DNA from: Gammaproteobacteria bacterium
GTDB taxonomy: Bacteria > Pseudomonadota > Gammaproteobacteria > Pseudomonadales > Pseudohongiellaceae
NCBI GenBank assembly: GCA_002711845.1
Contig: PASF01000001.1
Span: 299,485-363,484, forward strand
Direction: 5' to 3'
DNA length: 64,000 nucleotides
The position numbers and the translations under genes were made by a program. Every line of letters starts with the position of its first letter. The first letter of the stretch is position 1. Positions 53,767 through 64,000 of this stretch are shown here, piece after piece. The notes beneath the pieces were generated by a model. The model searched no databases. It was given only the letters and a program-made list of their open reading frames with translations, and had not been told where the DNA came from.

Positions 53767-54600
53767 ATGCGGGGTTTAGCACAATACGCAATGAACGGCC
53801 GCCGTCAGGCGATCACGGCAGCGTTTTTGTGTGGTCTGATCCCGCTGGCCAACATGCTGACCCCGGCCATTGTGGGGTTGGTAGGTTTACGACACGGGCC
53901 GCGAGAGGCCTTGGTGGTGGCAGCCTGGGCGGCATTACCGCTGCTGGGCTGGGCGATGGCCGGGGATATTACCCCGATCATCCTGCTGGTGGGTGTGCTG
54001 GTGCTGGCAGCGGTGCTGCGGCGCACCGCTTCCTGGCAACCCACCATGCTGGTGGCCATCCTGGTTGGGGTCGGTGCTGAGCTGACACTGCGGCTGCGAC
54101 CGGAGTTCCTGGTGTTGCTGACTGAGCAGGTTGAACTGTTCATGGCCAGCAGCACAGCGGAAATGCCGGATGTACCGCCGGGCCTGATGCAGGGTGTCCT
54201 GGTCAGCCTGTTTGGTGTCATGCACATGTTCCTGGCGATATGCCTGGTGATGCTGGCACGCTGGTGGCAGGCACTGCTGTTCAACCCGGGTGGGTTTCAG
54301 CAGGAGTTTCACCAGTTCCGCCTGCAGCCCTCGGTTGCGGTGGCACTGATGGCGCTGTTTGTGCTGTCCAGTTTTGGCATTACCGTGCTGTCGGGTTGGA
54401 CGATGTATTTTGTAATGCCCCTGTTTTTTGCCGGTGTCGCGCTGGTGCACGGGCTGGTAGGTATCAAAAAATTGTCGCGGCTTTGGCTGTTTGCATTTTA
54501 CATGCTCATGCTGAATCCGCCGCTGGCTCAGTTGTTGGCCGTGTTCGCGCTTGCGGACAGCTGGTACGACTTCCGGGGCCGGATTCAGAAGCAGACTTGA
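53767..54600 (+). CDS. DUF2232 (YybS-like) membrane protein
   Basis: 277 residues with about eight hydrophobic segments and few charged loops. Location between rpsR and rplI is the conserved place of the DUF2232/YybS-type gene in Pseudomonas and relatives. The function is not established. The N-terminal half is a string of Leu/Val/Gly helices ([20 protein letters not shown]); the C-terminal [14 protein letters not shown] helix ends close to the stop. Co-transcribed with the ribosomal genes. Confidence 0.8.
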   Translation: MRGLAQYAMNGRRQAITAAFLCGLIPLANMLTPAIVGLVGLRHGPREALVVAAWAALPLLGWAMAGDITPIILLVGVLVLAAVLRRTASWQPTMLVAILVGVGAELTLRLRPEFLVLLTEQVELFMASSTAEMPDVPPGLMQGVLVSLFGVMHMFLAICLVMLARWWQALLFNPGGFQQEFHQFRLQPSVAVALMALFVLSSFGITVLSGWTMYFVMPLFFAGVALVHGLVGIKKLSRLWLFAFYMLMLNPPLAQLLAVFALADSWYDFRGRIQKQT

Positions 54601-54632
54601 CGAAATTAAGCGCTAACATTGAGGAAAAAAAC

Positions 54633-55094
54633 ATGAACGTAATATTACTGGAAAAAGTAGGTCGTCTTGGCGGCGTCGGTGACACAGCCGCGGTGAAAGC
54701 AGGTTACGCACGTAACTTCCTGTTCCCGACAGGTAAAGCCATTCCGGCCACCAAGTCTAACCTGACTGACTTTGAAGCCCGTCGTGCCGAGCTGATGGCT
54801 GCGCACAACGAGAAAGTGGCCGCTGCCCAGGCGCGTGCTGCCAAGATCAAGGGCCTGCGCGTCGAGATCGAAGTGAACGCCGGTGATGAAGGCAAGCTGT
54901 TCGGTTCTGTCGGCACCAAGGACATTGCTGATGCCGCCAACGCCGCTGCTGGCAGCGACCTGGTGAAAGCAGAAGTGCGTCTGCCGATCGGCGCGATCCG
55001 CGAAATCGGCGACTACGAGATCAGCGTTGATCTGGGTTCTGAAGTGGAAGAAACCATTACTGTTGCGGTTGTTCCTGCCAAACAGCAGGCGTAA
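54633..55094 (+). CDS. rplI: 50S ribosomal protein L9
   Basis: 153 residues starting [13 protein letters not shown], with the conserved N-domain [15 protein letters not shown], the long connecting helix rich in Ala/Glu/Lys, and the C-domain [14 protein letters not shown]. It binds the L1-stalk base of 23S rRNA. GAGG precedes the start. The longer upstream frame is a shadow of the DUF2232 gene. Followed by a clear intrinsic terminator. Confidence 0.97.
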   Translation: MNVILLEKVGRLGGVGDTAAVKAGYARNFLFPTGKAIPATKSNLTDFEARRAELMAAHNEKVAAAQARAAKIKGLRVEIEVNAGDEGKLFGSVGTKDIADAANAAAGSDLVKAEVRLPIGAIREIGDYEISVDLGSEVEETITVAVVPAKQQA

Positions 55095-55169
55095 ACAGAC
55101 GCCGGTAAGGCATGCCCGCACGGGCCCCAACTGCAGGTTGTGAAGACAACCGGGTAGTGGGAGAATAGA

Positions 55170-55203
55170 GCACCGCCGCCTTCGGGTCGCGGTGCTTTTT
55201 TTT
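55170..55203 (+). terminator. Intrinsic terminator after rplI
   Basis: GCACCGC (55170-55176) pairs with GCGGTGC (55189-55195), followed by eight T. A standard Rho-independent terminator closing the rpsF-rplI operon; dnaB starts 38 bases later and needs its own promoter or read-through. Confidence 0.9.
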
Positions 55204-55241
55204 GCCTTCTATTTTTCAGTACCTGCCGGAAGCTCAGCTCT

Positions 55242-56696
55242 ATGTCCGAATCCAAGGAATCATCATCGCCTCGCGCGTCAGGGGGTAGCGCCAGCGGCGG
55301 GCAAAGCGCCAGCGGCGGGCAGAGTGCCAGCGGCAGCTCCAGTGTCCTGTCATTGAAGGTGCCACCGAATTCGGTGGAAGCCGAGCAGGCTGTGCTGGGC
55401 GGACTGATGCAGGACAACACCGCCTGGGATGATGTCGCCGAGGTGCTGCAGGCTGAGGATTTCTATCGCCACGAGCATCAGCTGATCTTCAACGTCATGC
55501 TCAAGCAGGTGGAGACCAGCAAACCCATTGATGTGGTCACGCTGGTGGAGGCGCTGGACAGCCTCAACGAGCTGGAAACCGCCGGCGGCCTGGAGTACCT
55601 GACCGACCTGGTCAGCCATGCCCGCGGCACCGCCAACATCCGCGCCTATGCGCAGATCATCCGTGAGCGCGCCACGCTGCGCACGCTGATCCGGGTGTCC
55701 AACGAAATTTCCGACAATGCCTTCAACCCGGCCGGTCGCCCGGCCGCCGAAGTGCTGGATCTGGCCGAGCAGAAAGTCTTCCAGATTGCCGACAACCGCG
55801 CCCAGGACGGCGGTCCGCAGCAGGTCAATCCGCTACTGACCAGGGCCGTGGAAAAGATCGATGAACTGATCAAGTCCAAGGGCGGCATCACCGGGCTGTC
55901 CACCGGCTACAAGGATCTGGACAAGAAAACCTCCGGCCTGCAGAAGTCTGACCTGATCATTGTCGCGGGCCGGCCGTCCATGGGTAAGACCACCTTCGCC
56001 ATGAACCTGGCCGAGCATGTGGGCCTGAGCCAGGACCAGCCGGTGCTGATCTTCAGCCTGGAGATGCCGGCGGAAAGCCTGATCTTTCGTATGCTCAGCT
56101 CCATCGGCCGTATCGACCAGAGCCGGTTGCGCAGCGGGCAGCTGGAAGATGAGGACTGGCCCAAGCTGACCTCGGCCATCGCCAAATTGAAAGACCGGCC
56201 CATTCTGATTGATGACGCCGTGGGCCTGAGCCCGACCGAGATGCGGGCCCGGGCGCGGCGTACTGCGCGCGAATACGGCGGTGTGGGGCTGATCGTGGTC
56301 GACTACCTGCAGCTGATGCAGATCAAGGGGTTTGGCGACAACCGGGTGGGTGAGATCTCCGAAATTTCCCGCTCGCTGAAAACCATGGCGCGTGAATTTG
56401 AATGTCCGGTTATTGCCCTGTCGCAGCTGAACCGGGGCCTGGAGCAACGCCCCAACAAACGGCCGGTGATGTCGGATCTGCGTGAATCGGGTGCCATCGA
56501 GCAGGACGCGGATATCATTGCCTTTGTCTACCGGGACGAAGTCTATAACGAGGACACGCAGGACAAGGGCGTGGCGGAAATCATCATCGGCAAGCAGCGT
56601 AACGGGCCCATCGGCACTGTGAAGCTGGGCTTTATCGGTCATCTGCTGCGCTTTGAAAACCTGGCGCTGCCCGACTACGACGACAACTATGGTTGA
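55242..56696 (+). CDS. dnaB: Replicative DNA helicase DnaB
   Basis: 484 residues. After a Ser/Gly-rich start with an imperfect triple repeat (SASGGQ-type, ~15-33) come the N-terminal DnaB domain (PNSVEAEQAVLGGLM) and the RecA-like motor: Walker A GRPSMGKTTFA (~246-256), FSLEMPAE, IVVDYLQLM (Walker B) and LRESGAIEQDADI. It is the hexameric 5'-3' helicase of the replication fork. Its end overlaps alr by eight bases. Confidence 0.97.
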   Translation: MSESKESSSPRASGGSASGGQSASGGQSASGSSSVLSLKVPPNSVEAEQAVLGGLMQDNTAWDDVAEVLQAEDFYRHEHQLIFNVMLKQVETSKPIDVVTLVEALDSLNELETAGGLEYLTDLVSHARGTANIRAYAQIIRERATLRTLIRVSNEISDNAFNPAGRPAAEVLDLAEQKVFQIADNRAQDGGPQQVNPLLTRAVEKIDELIKSKGGITGLSTGYKDLDKKTSGLQKSDLIIVAGRPSMGKTTFAMNLAEHVGLSQDQPVLIFSLEMPAESLIFRMLSSIGRIDQSRLRSGQLEDEDWPKLTSAIAKLKDRPILIDDAVGLSPTEMRARARRTAREYGGVGLIVVDYLQLMQIKGFGDNRVGEISEISRSLKTMAREFECPVIALSQLNRGLEQRPNKRPVMSDLRESGAIEQDADIIAFVYRDEVYNEDTQDKGVAEIIIGKQRNGPIGTVKLGFIGHLLRFENLALPDYDDNYG

Positions 56697-57861
56697 TACC
56701 CTCCAGACCCAGACCCAGAACCAGCCAGTTGATGCACACAGCTGGGCGGAGATTGATCTGGCCGCCGTTCAGCACAACTTCCGGCGCGCCCGACATTATG
56801 CGCCCGACAGCCGTCTGTGCGCGGTGATCAAGGCCAATGCCTATGGGCATGGCGTGGAACCGATTGCCCGTGCGCTGGGCAACGAGTTTCAGGGTGGTGA
56901 CTGTTTTGCGGTGGCGACGCTGCCCGAAGCACGGCGCGTGTATCAGGCACTGGGCCTGCGCGATATTCTGATTATGCGCGGCCCGGTCAATGCCGCCGAG
57001 CTGACCGAGATCCTGGCCACCGGCTTTATGTGGGTGCTGCATTCACCGTGGCAGGCTGACCTGCTCAGGCAGGAGCTGGCGAAGGGAATGCTGTTCCAGC
57101 CGCTGCGTATCTGGGTGAAAACCAACACCGGCATGAACCGGCTGGGCATGTCGCCGCAGGCGTTTGCCGAGATCTGGCCCTGGCTGAAAAGTCTGCCGCA
57201 GCAAAAGTCGCTGCTGCTGATGTCGCATTTTGCCACCGCCGATGAACCGGACAAACCGCTGGCGGCGCAGCAACTGGAAAATTTCACGGCGCTGGCCGAC
57301 AGCGTGGCGCTGGACCGGGACAGTGATGGCATGAGCCTGTCGGCGTCGGCCGGCATCCTGGCCTGGCCGTCAGCGCAGTTCAGCATGTGCCGCCCGGGTA
57401 TCATGCTGTACGGTGCCTCGCCCATGGTCGGTGAGCACGGGCCGGCGTTCGGGCTGCTGCCGGTGATGAATCTGAAATCGCGCCTGGTGACCATCAATGA
57501 GGTCAAGGCTGGCGACACCGTCGGTTATGGTGCCACGTATCACTGTCAGCAGGACATGCGGGTGGGCGTCATTGGTATTGGTTATGGCGATGGTTATCCG
57601 CGCCATGCGCCGTCAGGCACGCCGGTGCTGATCCACGCAGCTGGCAAGGTCTACGAGGCGCCGCTGGCCGGCCGGGTGTCCATGGACATGCTGACCGTGG
57701 ACCTGACCGGCGTCCCGGCGGTGCCCGGTGATGAGGTGTTGCTGTGGGGGCAGGCCTGGGGCAGCCAGTTGCCGGCCGAACGGATTGCCGAGCGGTGTCA
57801 GACCATTGCCTACGAGCTATTCTGCCAGATCACCTCACGCGTTAAATTCGTGTATAACTAG
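56689..57861 (+). CDS. alr: Alanine racemase
   Basis: 390 residues from the ATG at 56689, inside the dnaB end. The PLP lysine is K48 in AVIKANAYGHG; the second catalytic residue is the Tyr in VGYGATY (~280). KTNTGMNRLG and CRPGIMLYG are further family marks. It makes D-alanine for peptidoglycan. The N-terminus has a short Thr/Gln-rich run (TLQTQTQNQ) not found in most relatives. Confidence 0.95.
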   Translation: MVDTLQTQTQNQPVDAHSWAEIDLAAVQHNFRRARHYAPDSRLCAVIKANAYGHGVEPIARALGNEFQGGDCFAVATLPEARRVYQALGLRDILIMRGPVNAAELTEILATGFMWVLHSPWQADLLRQELAKGMLFQPLRIWVKTNTGMNRLGMSPQAFAEIWPWLKSLPQQKSLLLMSHFATADEPDKPLAAQQLENFTALADSVALDRDSDGMSLSASAGILAWPSAQFSMCRPGIMLYGASPMVGEHGPAFGLLPVMNLKSRLVTINEVKAGDTVGYGATYHCQQDMRVGVIGIGYGDGYPRHAPSGTPVLIHAAGKVYEAPLAGRVSMDMLTVDLTGVPAVPGDEVLLWGQAWGSQLPAERIAERCQTIAYELFCQITSRVKFVYN

Positions 57862-57870
57862 TCGACGTTT

Positions 57871-59256
57871 ATGGCCAAAACCACAAAAACCAAAACCGCC
57901 TATGTGTGCAGCGACTGCGGCACCGAGCATGGCAAATGGCAGGGCCAGTGTGTGGCCTGCAAAGCGTGGAATACCCTCACGCGAATAAGTCTGGGCGCTA
58001 GCAATCAGTCGCCTTCGGTGCAGGCGGATTTTCGGCGTCAGGGTTATGCCGGCGAACTGTCCGCTGCCGTGCAGGATCTGTCGGAAATTGACGTGGCCGC
58101 GGTGCCACGGTTCTCCTCCACGATGCAGGAGCTGGATCGGGTGCTGGGCGGCGGGCTGGTGCCCGGCTCGGCGATTCTGATTGGCGGCAATCCCGGCGCG
58201 GGCAAAAGTACGCTGTTATTGCAGGTGATGTGTATGCTGGCGCAGCAGATGCCGGCCATGTATGTCACCGGTGAGGAATCCCTGCAGCAGGTGGGCATGC
58301 GTGCCAAGCGCCTGGGCCTGCCGGAAAAGAATCTGAAAATGCTCGCGGAAACCCAGGTGGAAACCATCTGTGAGCTGGCCTCGCAGGTGCAGCCCCGACT
58401 GTTGGTCGTCGACTCCATTCAGGTCATGCACAGCGGCGAGGTGCCCTCGGCGCCGGGCAGTGTGTCGCAGGTGCGTGAGTGCGCCGCCTACCTGATCCGG
58501 TACGCCAAACAGACCGGTACCGTGCTGTTTCTGGTCGGGCATGTGACCAAAGATGGTACGCTGGCTGGGCCCAAGGTGCTGGAGCACATGATTGACTGTT
58601 TCATCATGCTGGAAGGCGGCAGTGATACCCGTTATCGCACGCTGCGGGGGCAGAAAAACCGTTTTGGCGCCGTCAACGAGCTGGGCGTGTTTGCCATGAC
58701 CGAAAAAGGCCTGAAGGAAGTGAAGAATCCGTCCGCGATTTTCCTCGCGCGCACCGACGAAGAAAGCCCCGGCTCACTGGTGATGGTATTGTGGGAAGGC
58801 ACCCGGCCGCTGCTGGTGGAAATACAGGCGCTGGTCGATGGCGGCCAGGGCGGCAACCCGCGCCGTCTGGCGGTGGGGCTGGATCAGAACCGGCTGGGCA
58901 TGTTGCTGGCGGTGCTGCATCGCCATGGCGGCCTGTACATGGCCGACCAGGATGTGTTTGTTAACGTGGTCGGGGGTGTCAAGGTCTCCGAAACCGGCGC
59001 CGATCTGGCGCTGCTGCTGGCCATTGTCTCCAGCTTCCGCGACCGCGCCCTGCCGCACGAGCTGGTGGTCTTTGGTGAGGTGGGGCTGGCCGGTGAGATC
59101 CGCCCGGTACCCAGCGGCCAGGAACGTCTTCAGGAAGCGGCCAAGCACGGCTTCCGCAAAGCCATTGTGCCCAAGGCCAATTGTCCGAAATCGCCGATCG
59201 CCGGGATGGAAATCATCGGCGTGAGTAAACTCTCCGAAGCACTGGCGGCCCTGTAA
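57871..59256 (+). CDS. radA: DNA repair protein RadA
   Basis: 461 residues. An N-terminal zinc finger (CSDC ... CVAC, ~13-31), a RecA-like ATPase with Walker A GGNPGAGKST (~108-117), the RadA hallmark KNRFG (~262) and a Lon-protease-like C-terminal domain. It is a branch-migration helicase in recombinational repair. Nine bases separate it from alr, suggesting co-transcription. Confidence 0.95.
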   Translation: MAKTTKTKTAYVCSDCGTEHGKWQGQCVACKAWNTLTRISLGASNQSPSVQADFRRQGYAGELSAAVQDLSEIDVAAVPRFSSTMQELDRVLGGGLVPGSAILIGGNPGAGKSTLLLQVMCMLAQQMPAMYVTGEESLQQVGMRAKRLGLPEKNLKMLAETQVETICELASQVQPRLLVVDSIQVMHSGEVPSAPGSVSQVRECAAYLIRYAKQTGTVLFLVGHVTKDGTLAGPKVLEHMIDCFIMLEGGSDTRYRTLRGQKNRFGAVNELGVFAMTEKGLKEVKNPSAIFLARTDEESPGSLVMVLWEGTRPLLVEIQALVDGGQGGNPRRLAVGLDQNRLGMLLAVLHRHGGLYMADQDVFVNVVGGVKVSETGADLALLLAIVSSFRDRALPHELVVFGEVGLAGEIRPVPSGQERLQEAAKHGFRKAIVPKANCPKSPIAGMEIIGVSKLSEALAAL

Positions 59257-59280
59257 GCGGGCTGCCGAACGGAATGACAC

Positions 59281-60204
<924 letters not shown>

Positions 60205-60217
60205 GGGAGTTGCTCTG

Positions 60218-60979
60218 ATGAATCTGCATGCTGTTAACGCAATCTATCGTTTTGAAATGGCGCGTACGCGCCGCACGCTGCTGCAAAGCGTGGTGGCGCC
60301 GGTGATCACCACGTCGCTGTATTTTGTGGTGTTTGGCGCCGCCATCGGTTCGCGCATCAACCAGGTCGATGGCATCAGCTACGGTGCCTTTATTGTGCCG
60401 GGCCTGATCATGCTGTCGCTGCTCACGCAAAGTATTTCCAACGCGGCCTTTGGTATTTATTTCCCGAAGTTCACCGGCACCATTTATGAACTGCTGTCGG
60501 CGCCGGTGTCCATGCTGGAGGTGGTGCTGGGTTATGTCGGCGCCGCCGCGACCAAGGCCCTGGTGCTGGGGCTGATCATTCTGGGCACGGCCACCTTTTT
60601 TGTTGACTTGCACATTCAGCATCCGCTGGTGATGCTGATGTTCCTGGTGCTGACCGCCATCAGTTTCAGCCTGTTCGGGTTCATCATTGGCATCTGGGCC
60701 GACAATTTCGAGAAACTGCAGATGATTCCGTTGCTGGTGGTGACGCCGCTGGTGTTTCTGGGGGGGACGTTCTATTCGGTCAGCATGCTGTCACCGGTCT
60801 GGCAGATGGTGACGCTGTTCAACCCGGTGTTTTATCTGGTGAGCGGGCTGCGCTGGAGTTTTTACGGTCAGTCCGACATCAGTGTGTGGATCAGCATCGG
60901 CATTATTGTGTTCTTCCTGGCCGCCTGCATGGCAGCGGTGGCCTGGATCTTCAAAACTGGCTATCACCTGCGCAACTGA
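60218..60979 (+). CDS. ABC-2 type permease (YadH-like)
   Basis: 253 residues from ATG 60218, six membrane helices. The ABC-2 family pattern [17 protein letters not shown] (~188-204) and [14 protein letters not shown] precede the last helices. It pairs with the ATPase just upstream. Its stop codon lies in the first unit of a 15-bp tandem repeat, so any slippage there would leave a stop in every unit. Confidence 0.85.
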   Translation: MNLHAVNAIYRFEMARTRRTLLQSVVAPVITTSLYFVVFGAAIGSRINQVDGISYGAFIVPGLIMLSLLTQSISNAAFGIYFPKFTGTIYELLSAPVSMLEVVLGYVGAAATKALVLGLIILGTATFFVDLHIQHPLVMLMFLVLTAISFSLFGFIIGIWADNFEKLQMIPLLVVTPLVFLGGTFYSVSMLSPVWQMVTLFNPVFYLVSGLRWSFYGQSDISVWISIGIIVFFLAACMAAVAWIFKTGYHLRN

Positions 60980-61009
60980 CACCTGCGTAACTGACACCTG
61001 CGCAGCTGA
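60965..61009. repeat. Three tandem 15-bp repeats spanning a stop codon
   Basis: CACCTGCGCAACTGA, CACCTGCGTAACTGA and CACCTGCGCAGCTGA follow each other without gaps at 60965, 60980 and 60995. The first contains the permease's last codons and stop. The last ends exactly where the convergent FkbM gene stops. It is probably a small slippage expansion. Confidence 0.9.
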
Positions 61010-61786
61010 CTATTGCGGGTGACGGCGTGCCAGCACATCGTAGTGTGAATCCTTCCCACTGCGGACAAAGTGGTTGAAACCGCAGGCCGTCAATTGCAGT
61101 TCGATGGCCACCGGGTCTGTCCACTTTTCGTTCACTTCGTAGAACACTGCCTGCGTGCGCGCCAGGATGCCGGCGTCGGCCAGCTGGGCAATGACGGTGG
61201 TCTCGACGCCCTCGACATCGATCTTGATGATGCAGTGCCGGGCGGCGGCCAGCAGGGTCTGCAGTCCGGCGGCATTGACGGTGTTGATGGTGGTGCTGGC
61301 GCTGAGCTTCAGCTGCGCATTATGGCGCAAGGTGGCGGCGCCACTGTGGCCGATCTGCACGGCGATCTGTGCGCTGCCGTCGGTGTCGGAAACGGCGGCG
61401 TTGACCGGTGTCACCTGGCGGGTTTGGTTGATCAGTAAATTGTCCAGCAAGTAGGCATAGGTCGAGGCCACTGGTTCGAAAGCGAACACCCGACGGCAGG
61501 CCGGGTTACGCGCCGCAATCAGGCTGTACAGTCCCTGGTTGGCACCAATGTCGATAAAGGTGAAATCTGCGCGCTGTTGATCCAGCAGATCGGAGAGCAC
61601 ACGTCCATAACGCCCAAACACACAGAAGTGAAACGTGGCGTCGGTCCACCGGGCGCGCAAATACACGCCGTAGCGGCTCCTGACACACCGCATGCCGTTG
61701 AGGGTTTTCGTTTCGATCTCACCTGGCTGGTCTGCTGCTGGCGCCTGTGTAACGGCAGCCTCGTCGTCGATTCCGTGGATAGACAT
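61010..61786 (-). CDS. FkbM family methyltransferase
   Basis: 258 residues. The SAM site is FTFIDIGANQGLYSLIA (~76-92), with the second acidic strand VFAFEPV, and the FkbM pattern CIIKIDVEGVETTVI near the middle. Family members O-methylate sugars or small products. A ~35-residue N-terminal extension precedes the domain. It converges on the ABC exporter genes; no sugar-synthesis genes are near, so the acceptor is unknown. Confidence 0.8.
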   Translation of the reverse strand: MSIHGIDDEAAVTQAPAADQPGEIETKTLNGMRCVRSRYGVYLRARWTDATFHFCVFGRYGRVLSDLLDQQRADFTFIDIGANQGLYSLIAARNPACRRVFAFEPVASTYAYLLDNLLINQTRQVTPVNAAVSDTDGSAQIAVQIGHSGAATLRHNAQLKLSASTTINTVNAAGLQTLLAAARHCIIKIDVEGVETTVIAQLADAGILARTQAVFYEVNEKWTDPVAIELQLTACGFNHFVRSGKDSHYDVLARRHPQ

Positions 61787-61858
61787 CTATGGGCCCCTGT
61801 GGTTGGGCGGCATAGTACGACACCGGCATGACAAAGGTATGACCGCTGACCGTGCGTG

Positions 61859-63301
61859 CTAGCGTGCCCGCACCACCTGGTCGCGGCCGCCTTCCTTGGC
61901 CTGATACAGGGCGGCGTCAGCGCGGGCGAGCAGGGGCTCAAGTTCCTCACCGGGGACCCATTCCGTGACCCCCATGCTCAAGGTAACGCGAATCTGATTG
62001 CGGCCGAAAGCCACGGACTGCTCCTTGATGGCCTGCCGGATGATGTCAGCGCGGTTCACGGCCTCATCCAGTGGACAGTTGTCCAGCAGCAGAATGAATT
62101 CCTCGCCGCCCCAGCGACACAGGGTATCGCTTTGCCGGGTGTGCTGCAGGATGGCGCGTGACACCGCCTGCAGCACCAGGTCGCCAGCGTGATGGCCGTG
62201 GCTGTCGTTGATACGCTTGAAGTGGTCAATATCAATACTGACCAGCGCCACCGGGCGCGGGTAACGTTGTGTGCTGCGCGACAGATGCTCAAAAATCATG
62301 TCAAACAGGTGCCGGTTGGCAATGCCGGTGAGCCGGTCGCGGGTCGCCATTTCTTCCAGGCGGCGCTGGTAGGAGCGCAGGGTAAAATGCGCAATGATCA
62401 GCACCAGCACCATGATGGCCGCGGACAGGCTGAGATTCAGCAGCAGGGTGTTGTCCAGGCGTTGCTCGGAGACGGTGGCATCCTGTTCGACGATCAGGTA
62501 CCAGTCGAATTCCGGTACCAGACGGCTGTTGAGGAACACCTTGTGACCCTGTCTGTCGACATATTCCAGGGCGGCACTGGGTGTGCTCAGAATCTGTGTG
62601 GCGATCGCGCCCAGTGCGGCGCGATCCTGCAGCCGGGCACTGCGATCATCGCCGCGTCCGGTCAGCGTCACATTGCCCTGCCGGTCGACAAAGTAGATGG
62701 TCCGGTCGTAGCGCTGCTGATAGATGTCAATCAGCTCGGTGACGGCCTCCACTGACAGGCCAACTCCAGTGGCGCCCATGTACTGGCCGTTGTAGTCACT
62801 GACGCGGTAGTTGATGAAGATACTGACGCGGCTGCGATCGGCCGTGTCGGTATCGACATTGACCTCGTAGGGATCACGCATGCTGCGCACGCGGAAATAC
62901 CAGTCGTCGGCAGGATCCTGTTCGCTGACGGTTTTCAGCACACCGGTGGGGTGGTAATACTGGCGGCTCTGCTCGGAGACATAGAACGCCGTGATGGTGT
63001 CGTATTCCTGCTGGATTTCGTTGAGGTAGGCAATGATGCGGTTGGGATCTTCCTCACCGGTCAGCGCCCAGTCACGCACAAAGGTATCGGTGGCCATGAC
63101 CGAGGAGATCAGAATCGGGCGCAGCAGGTCGCGCTGGATCTCGGAATAGATGTTGTCGCTGGTCAGCGGCAGCATCTGCTCGGTGATATTGCGTGACAGC
63201 GAGTCGCGGGCGACAAAATAGCTGGTCAGGCTGGTGGCCATGAAACCAATGACCATCAGGGCCGTCAGCGCGCTGACAAATAACAGTTTTCGCTTGTACA
63301 T
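61859..63301 (-). CDS. Membrane diguanylate cyclase with dCACHE sensor
   Basis: 480 residues. A membrane helix at ~8-30, a periplasmic dCACHE-type sensor ~35-280 (MRDPYEVNVDTDTADRS), a second helix ~286-307, then the GGDEF domain with RDRLTGIANR at its start and active site GGEEF (398-402). An inhibitory RxxD site (R389-D392) lies five residues before it, so product feedback is expected. It makes cyclic di-GMP in response to an extracellular ligand. No EAL domain. Confidence 0.9.
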   Translation of the reverse strand: MYKRKLLFVSALTALMVIGFMATSLTSYFVARDSLSRNITEQMLPLTSDNIYSEIQRDLLRPILISSVMATDTFVRDWALTGEEDPNRIIAYLNEIQQEYDTITAFYVSEQSRQYYHPTGVLKTVSEQDPADDWYFRVRSMRDPYEVNVDTDTADRSRVSIFINYRVSDYNGQYMGATGVGLSVEAVTELIDIYQQRYDRTIYFVDRQGNVTLTGRGDDRSARLQDRAALGAIATQILSTPSAALEYVDRQGHKVFLNSRLVPEFDWYLIVEQDATVSEQRLDNTLLLNLSLSAAIMVLVLIIAHFTLRSYQRRLEEMATRDRLTGIANRHLFDMIFEHLSRSTQRYPRPVALVSIDIDHFKRINDSHGHHAGDLVLQAVSRAILQHTRQSDTLCRWGGEEFILLLDNCPLDEAVNRADIIRQAIKEQSVAFGRNQIRVTLSMGVTEWVPGEELEPLLARADAALYQAKEGGRDQVVRAR

Positions 63302-63487
63302 CGCTTCCTGATGGAGATTTCCGTATTGTTTTACTGTCGAGCCTCAACCGATCACCGATTCTAGCATCATATTGGGGCAACGGGCAGTGATTGCCCCGGG
63401 CACCGTCAATCTGTGTGCCGAAACGCTTGTCAGCCTGTTGCGTGTGGTTTACTGTCGACCTGTTAATGTTTATCAGACGATCGATTC

Positions 63488-64000
63488 ATGATTCCATCCA
63501 TTATGACCTACCTGCAGGAGAACCAGCTCAGTGTGCTGGCGCTGGTCTTTTTCCTGAGCTGCTTTCGCGGTTATCTGTATTACACCTCGCTGCGTGCAGT
63601 GGATACGCCGTGTCTGGCCTATGCGATGCATCGCTTCCGCAAACAGTGGATCCGCATGGCGCTGACCCGCGAGAACCGGATAGCCGACACCAACATCGTT
63701 GCCAACCTGGAGCGCAATGTGTCGTTCTTTGCCTCGGCCTCGCTGCTGGTGCTGGCGGGTCTGCTGACACTGCTGAACTCGTCCGATGCGGTGATGGGCA
63801 TGCTGGCCGATTTTCCTTTCTCCGACCAGAGCACCCGGGGGGAATGGGAAGTCAAGGTGATGCTGCTGGTGTTCCTGTTTGTCTACGCCTTTTTCAAGTT
63901 TACCTGGAGCCTGCGCCAGTACGGCCTGGTGTCGGTGATGATCGGCGGGGCGCCCGAGCTCAAGTTGTTGCCCAGCGAAGAAGAAATGGCGCGGCACGTT
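63488..64000 (+). CDS. DUF599 family membrane protein, 3' end outside the window
   Basis: 171 codons are visible from ATG 63488 (MIPSIMTYLQENQ) and the frame is open at the window edge. Three hydrophobic segments (~14-30, 79-100, 122-140) and the conserved MHRFRKQW / IADTNIVANLERN pattern mark DUF599, inner-membrane proteins of unknown function. The 186 bases between it and the divergent diguanylate cyclase gene carry the promoters of both; I see no defined sites. Confidence 0.75.
   Translation, partial: MIPSIMTYLQENQLSVLALVFFLSCFRGYLYYTSLRAVDTPCLAYAMHRFRKQWIRMALTRENRIADTNIVANLERNVSFFASASLLVLAGLLTLLNSSDAVMGMLADFPFSDQSTRGEWEVKVMLLVFLFVYAFFKFTWSLRQYGLVSVMIGGAPELKLLPSEEEMARHV

Overview
The window looks like a chromosomal segment of a gammaproteobacterium, probably a marine or aquatic one. 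The right-hand quarter carries the order rnr-rlmB-rpsF-rpsR-(DUF2232 membrane gene)-rplI-dnaB-alr-radA, which is typical of that class. The left part mixes envelope and peptidase genes common in marine Gammaproteobacteria. The assignment rests on gene order and protein character only; there is no 16S gene.

Layout. (1) 0-13 kb: single metabolic or envelope genes: a redoxin/cytochrome c/monooxygenase-like fusion, a saccharopine-dehydrogenase-like reductase, an amidohydrolase lipoprotein, an M24 peptidase, a photolyase and a fasciclin protein. Among them are a double-glycine-leader peptide with a small membrane protein, and a toxin-antitoxin-like pair behind an 18-bp perfect inverted repeat. (2) 11.8-17.7 kb: an ATP-grasp ligase divergent from two tandem ~660-residue paralogues with a papain-like Gln/Cys/His/Asn signature. 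I read this as a possible amide ligase/amidase module and do not recognise it as a described system. (3) 17.7-24 kb: an accessory stretch with decayed copies of the fasciclin and M24 genes, a second double-glycine-leader peptide with its own membrane protein, a DUF3015/DUF4105 pair and small DUF genes.

(4) 24-48.8 kb: a defence island. It holds a membrane-anchored Mrr-type endonuclease, a DUF3883 nuclease-like protein coupled to a methyltransferase, and a SNF2 helicase (DrmD-like) followed by a 1643-residue N6-adenine methylase (DrmMI-like). Sixteen bases downstream come two reverse transcriptases of the DRT type 3 kind (Drt3a/Drt3b). After drt3b lies a short region with a UUCG hairpin directly abutting ACACAC, my candidate for the DRT3 noncoding RNA. 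A convergent AAA/DUF4143 ATPase follows. Its shared upstream region with the next operon carries four direct repeats at an exact 23-bp period. That operon encodes a 2151-residue DEAD/DUF1998 helicase (DruE-like, or a DrmA+DrmB fusion) and a RelE-like/UvrD helicase fusion. The island ends at a tRNA-Leu(CAG) gene whose 3' end faces it; no integrase is present.

(5) 49-64 kb: housekeeping genes for RNA decay, ribosome, replication, cell wall and repair, then an ABC-2 exporter, an FkbM methyltransferase, a GGDEF protein and a DUF599 gene cut by the window edge.

Many functional statements are family-level recognitions made by eye. Starts were reassigned wherever the longest reading frame clearly ran past a ribosome site, signal peptide or family start.
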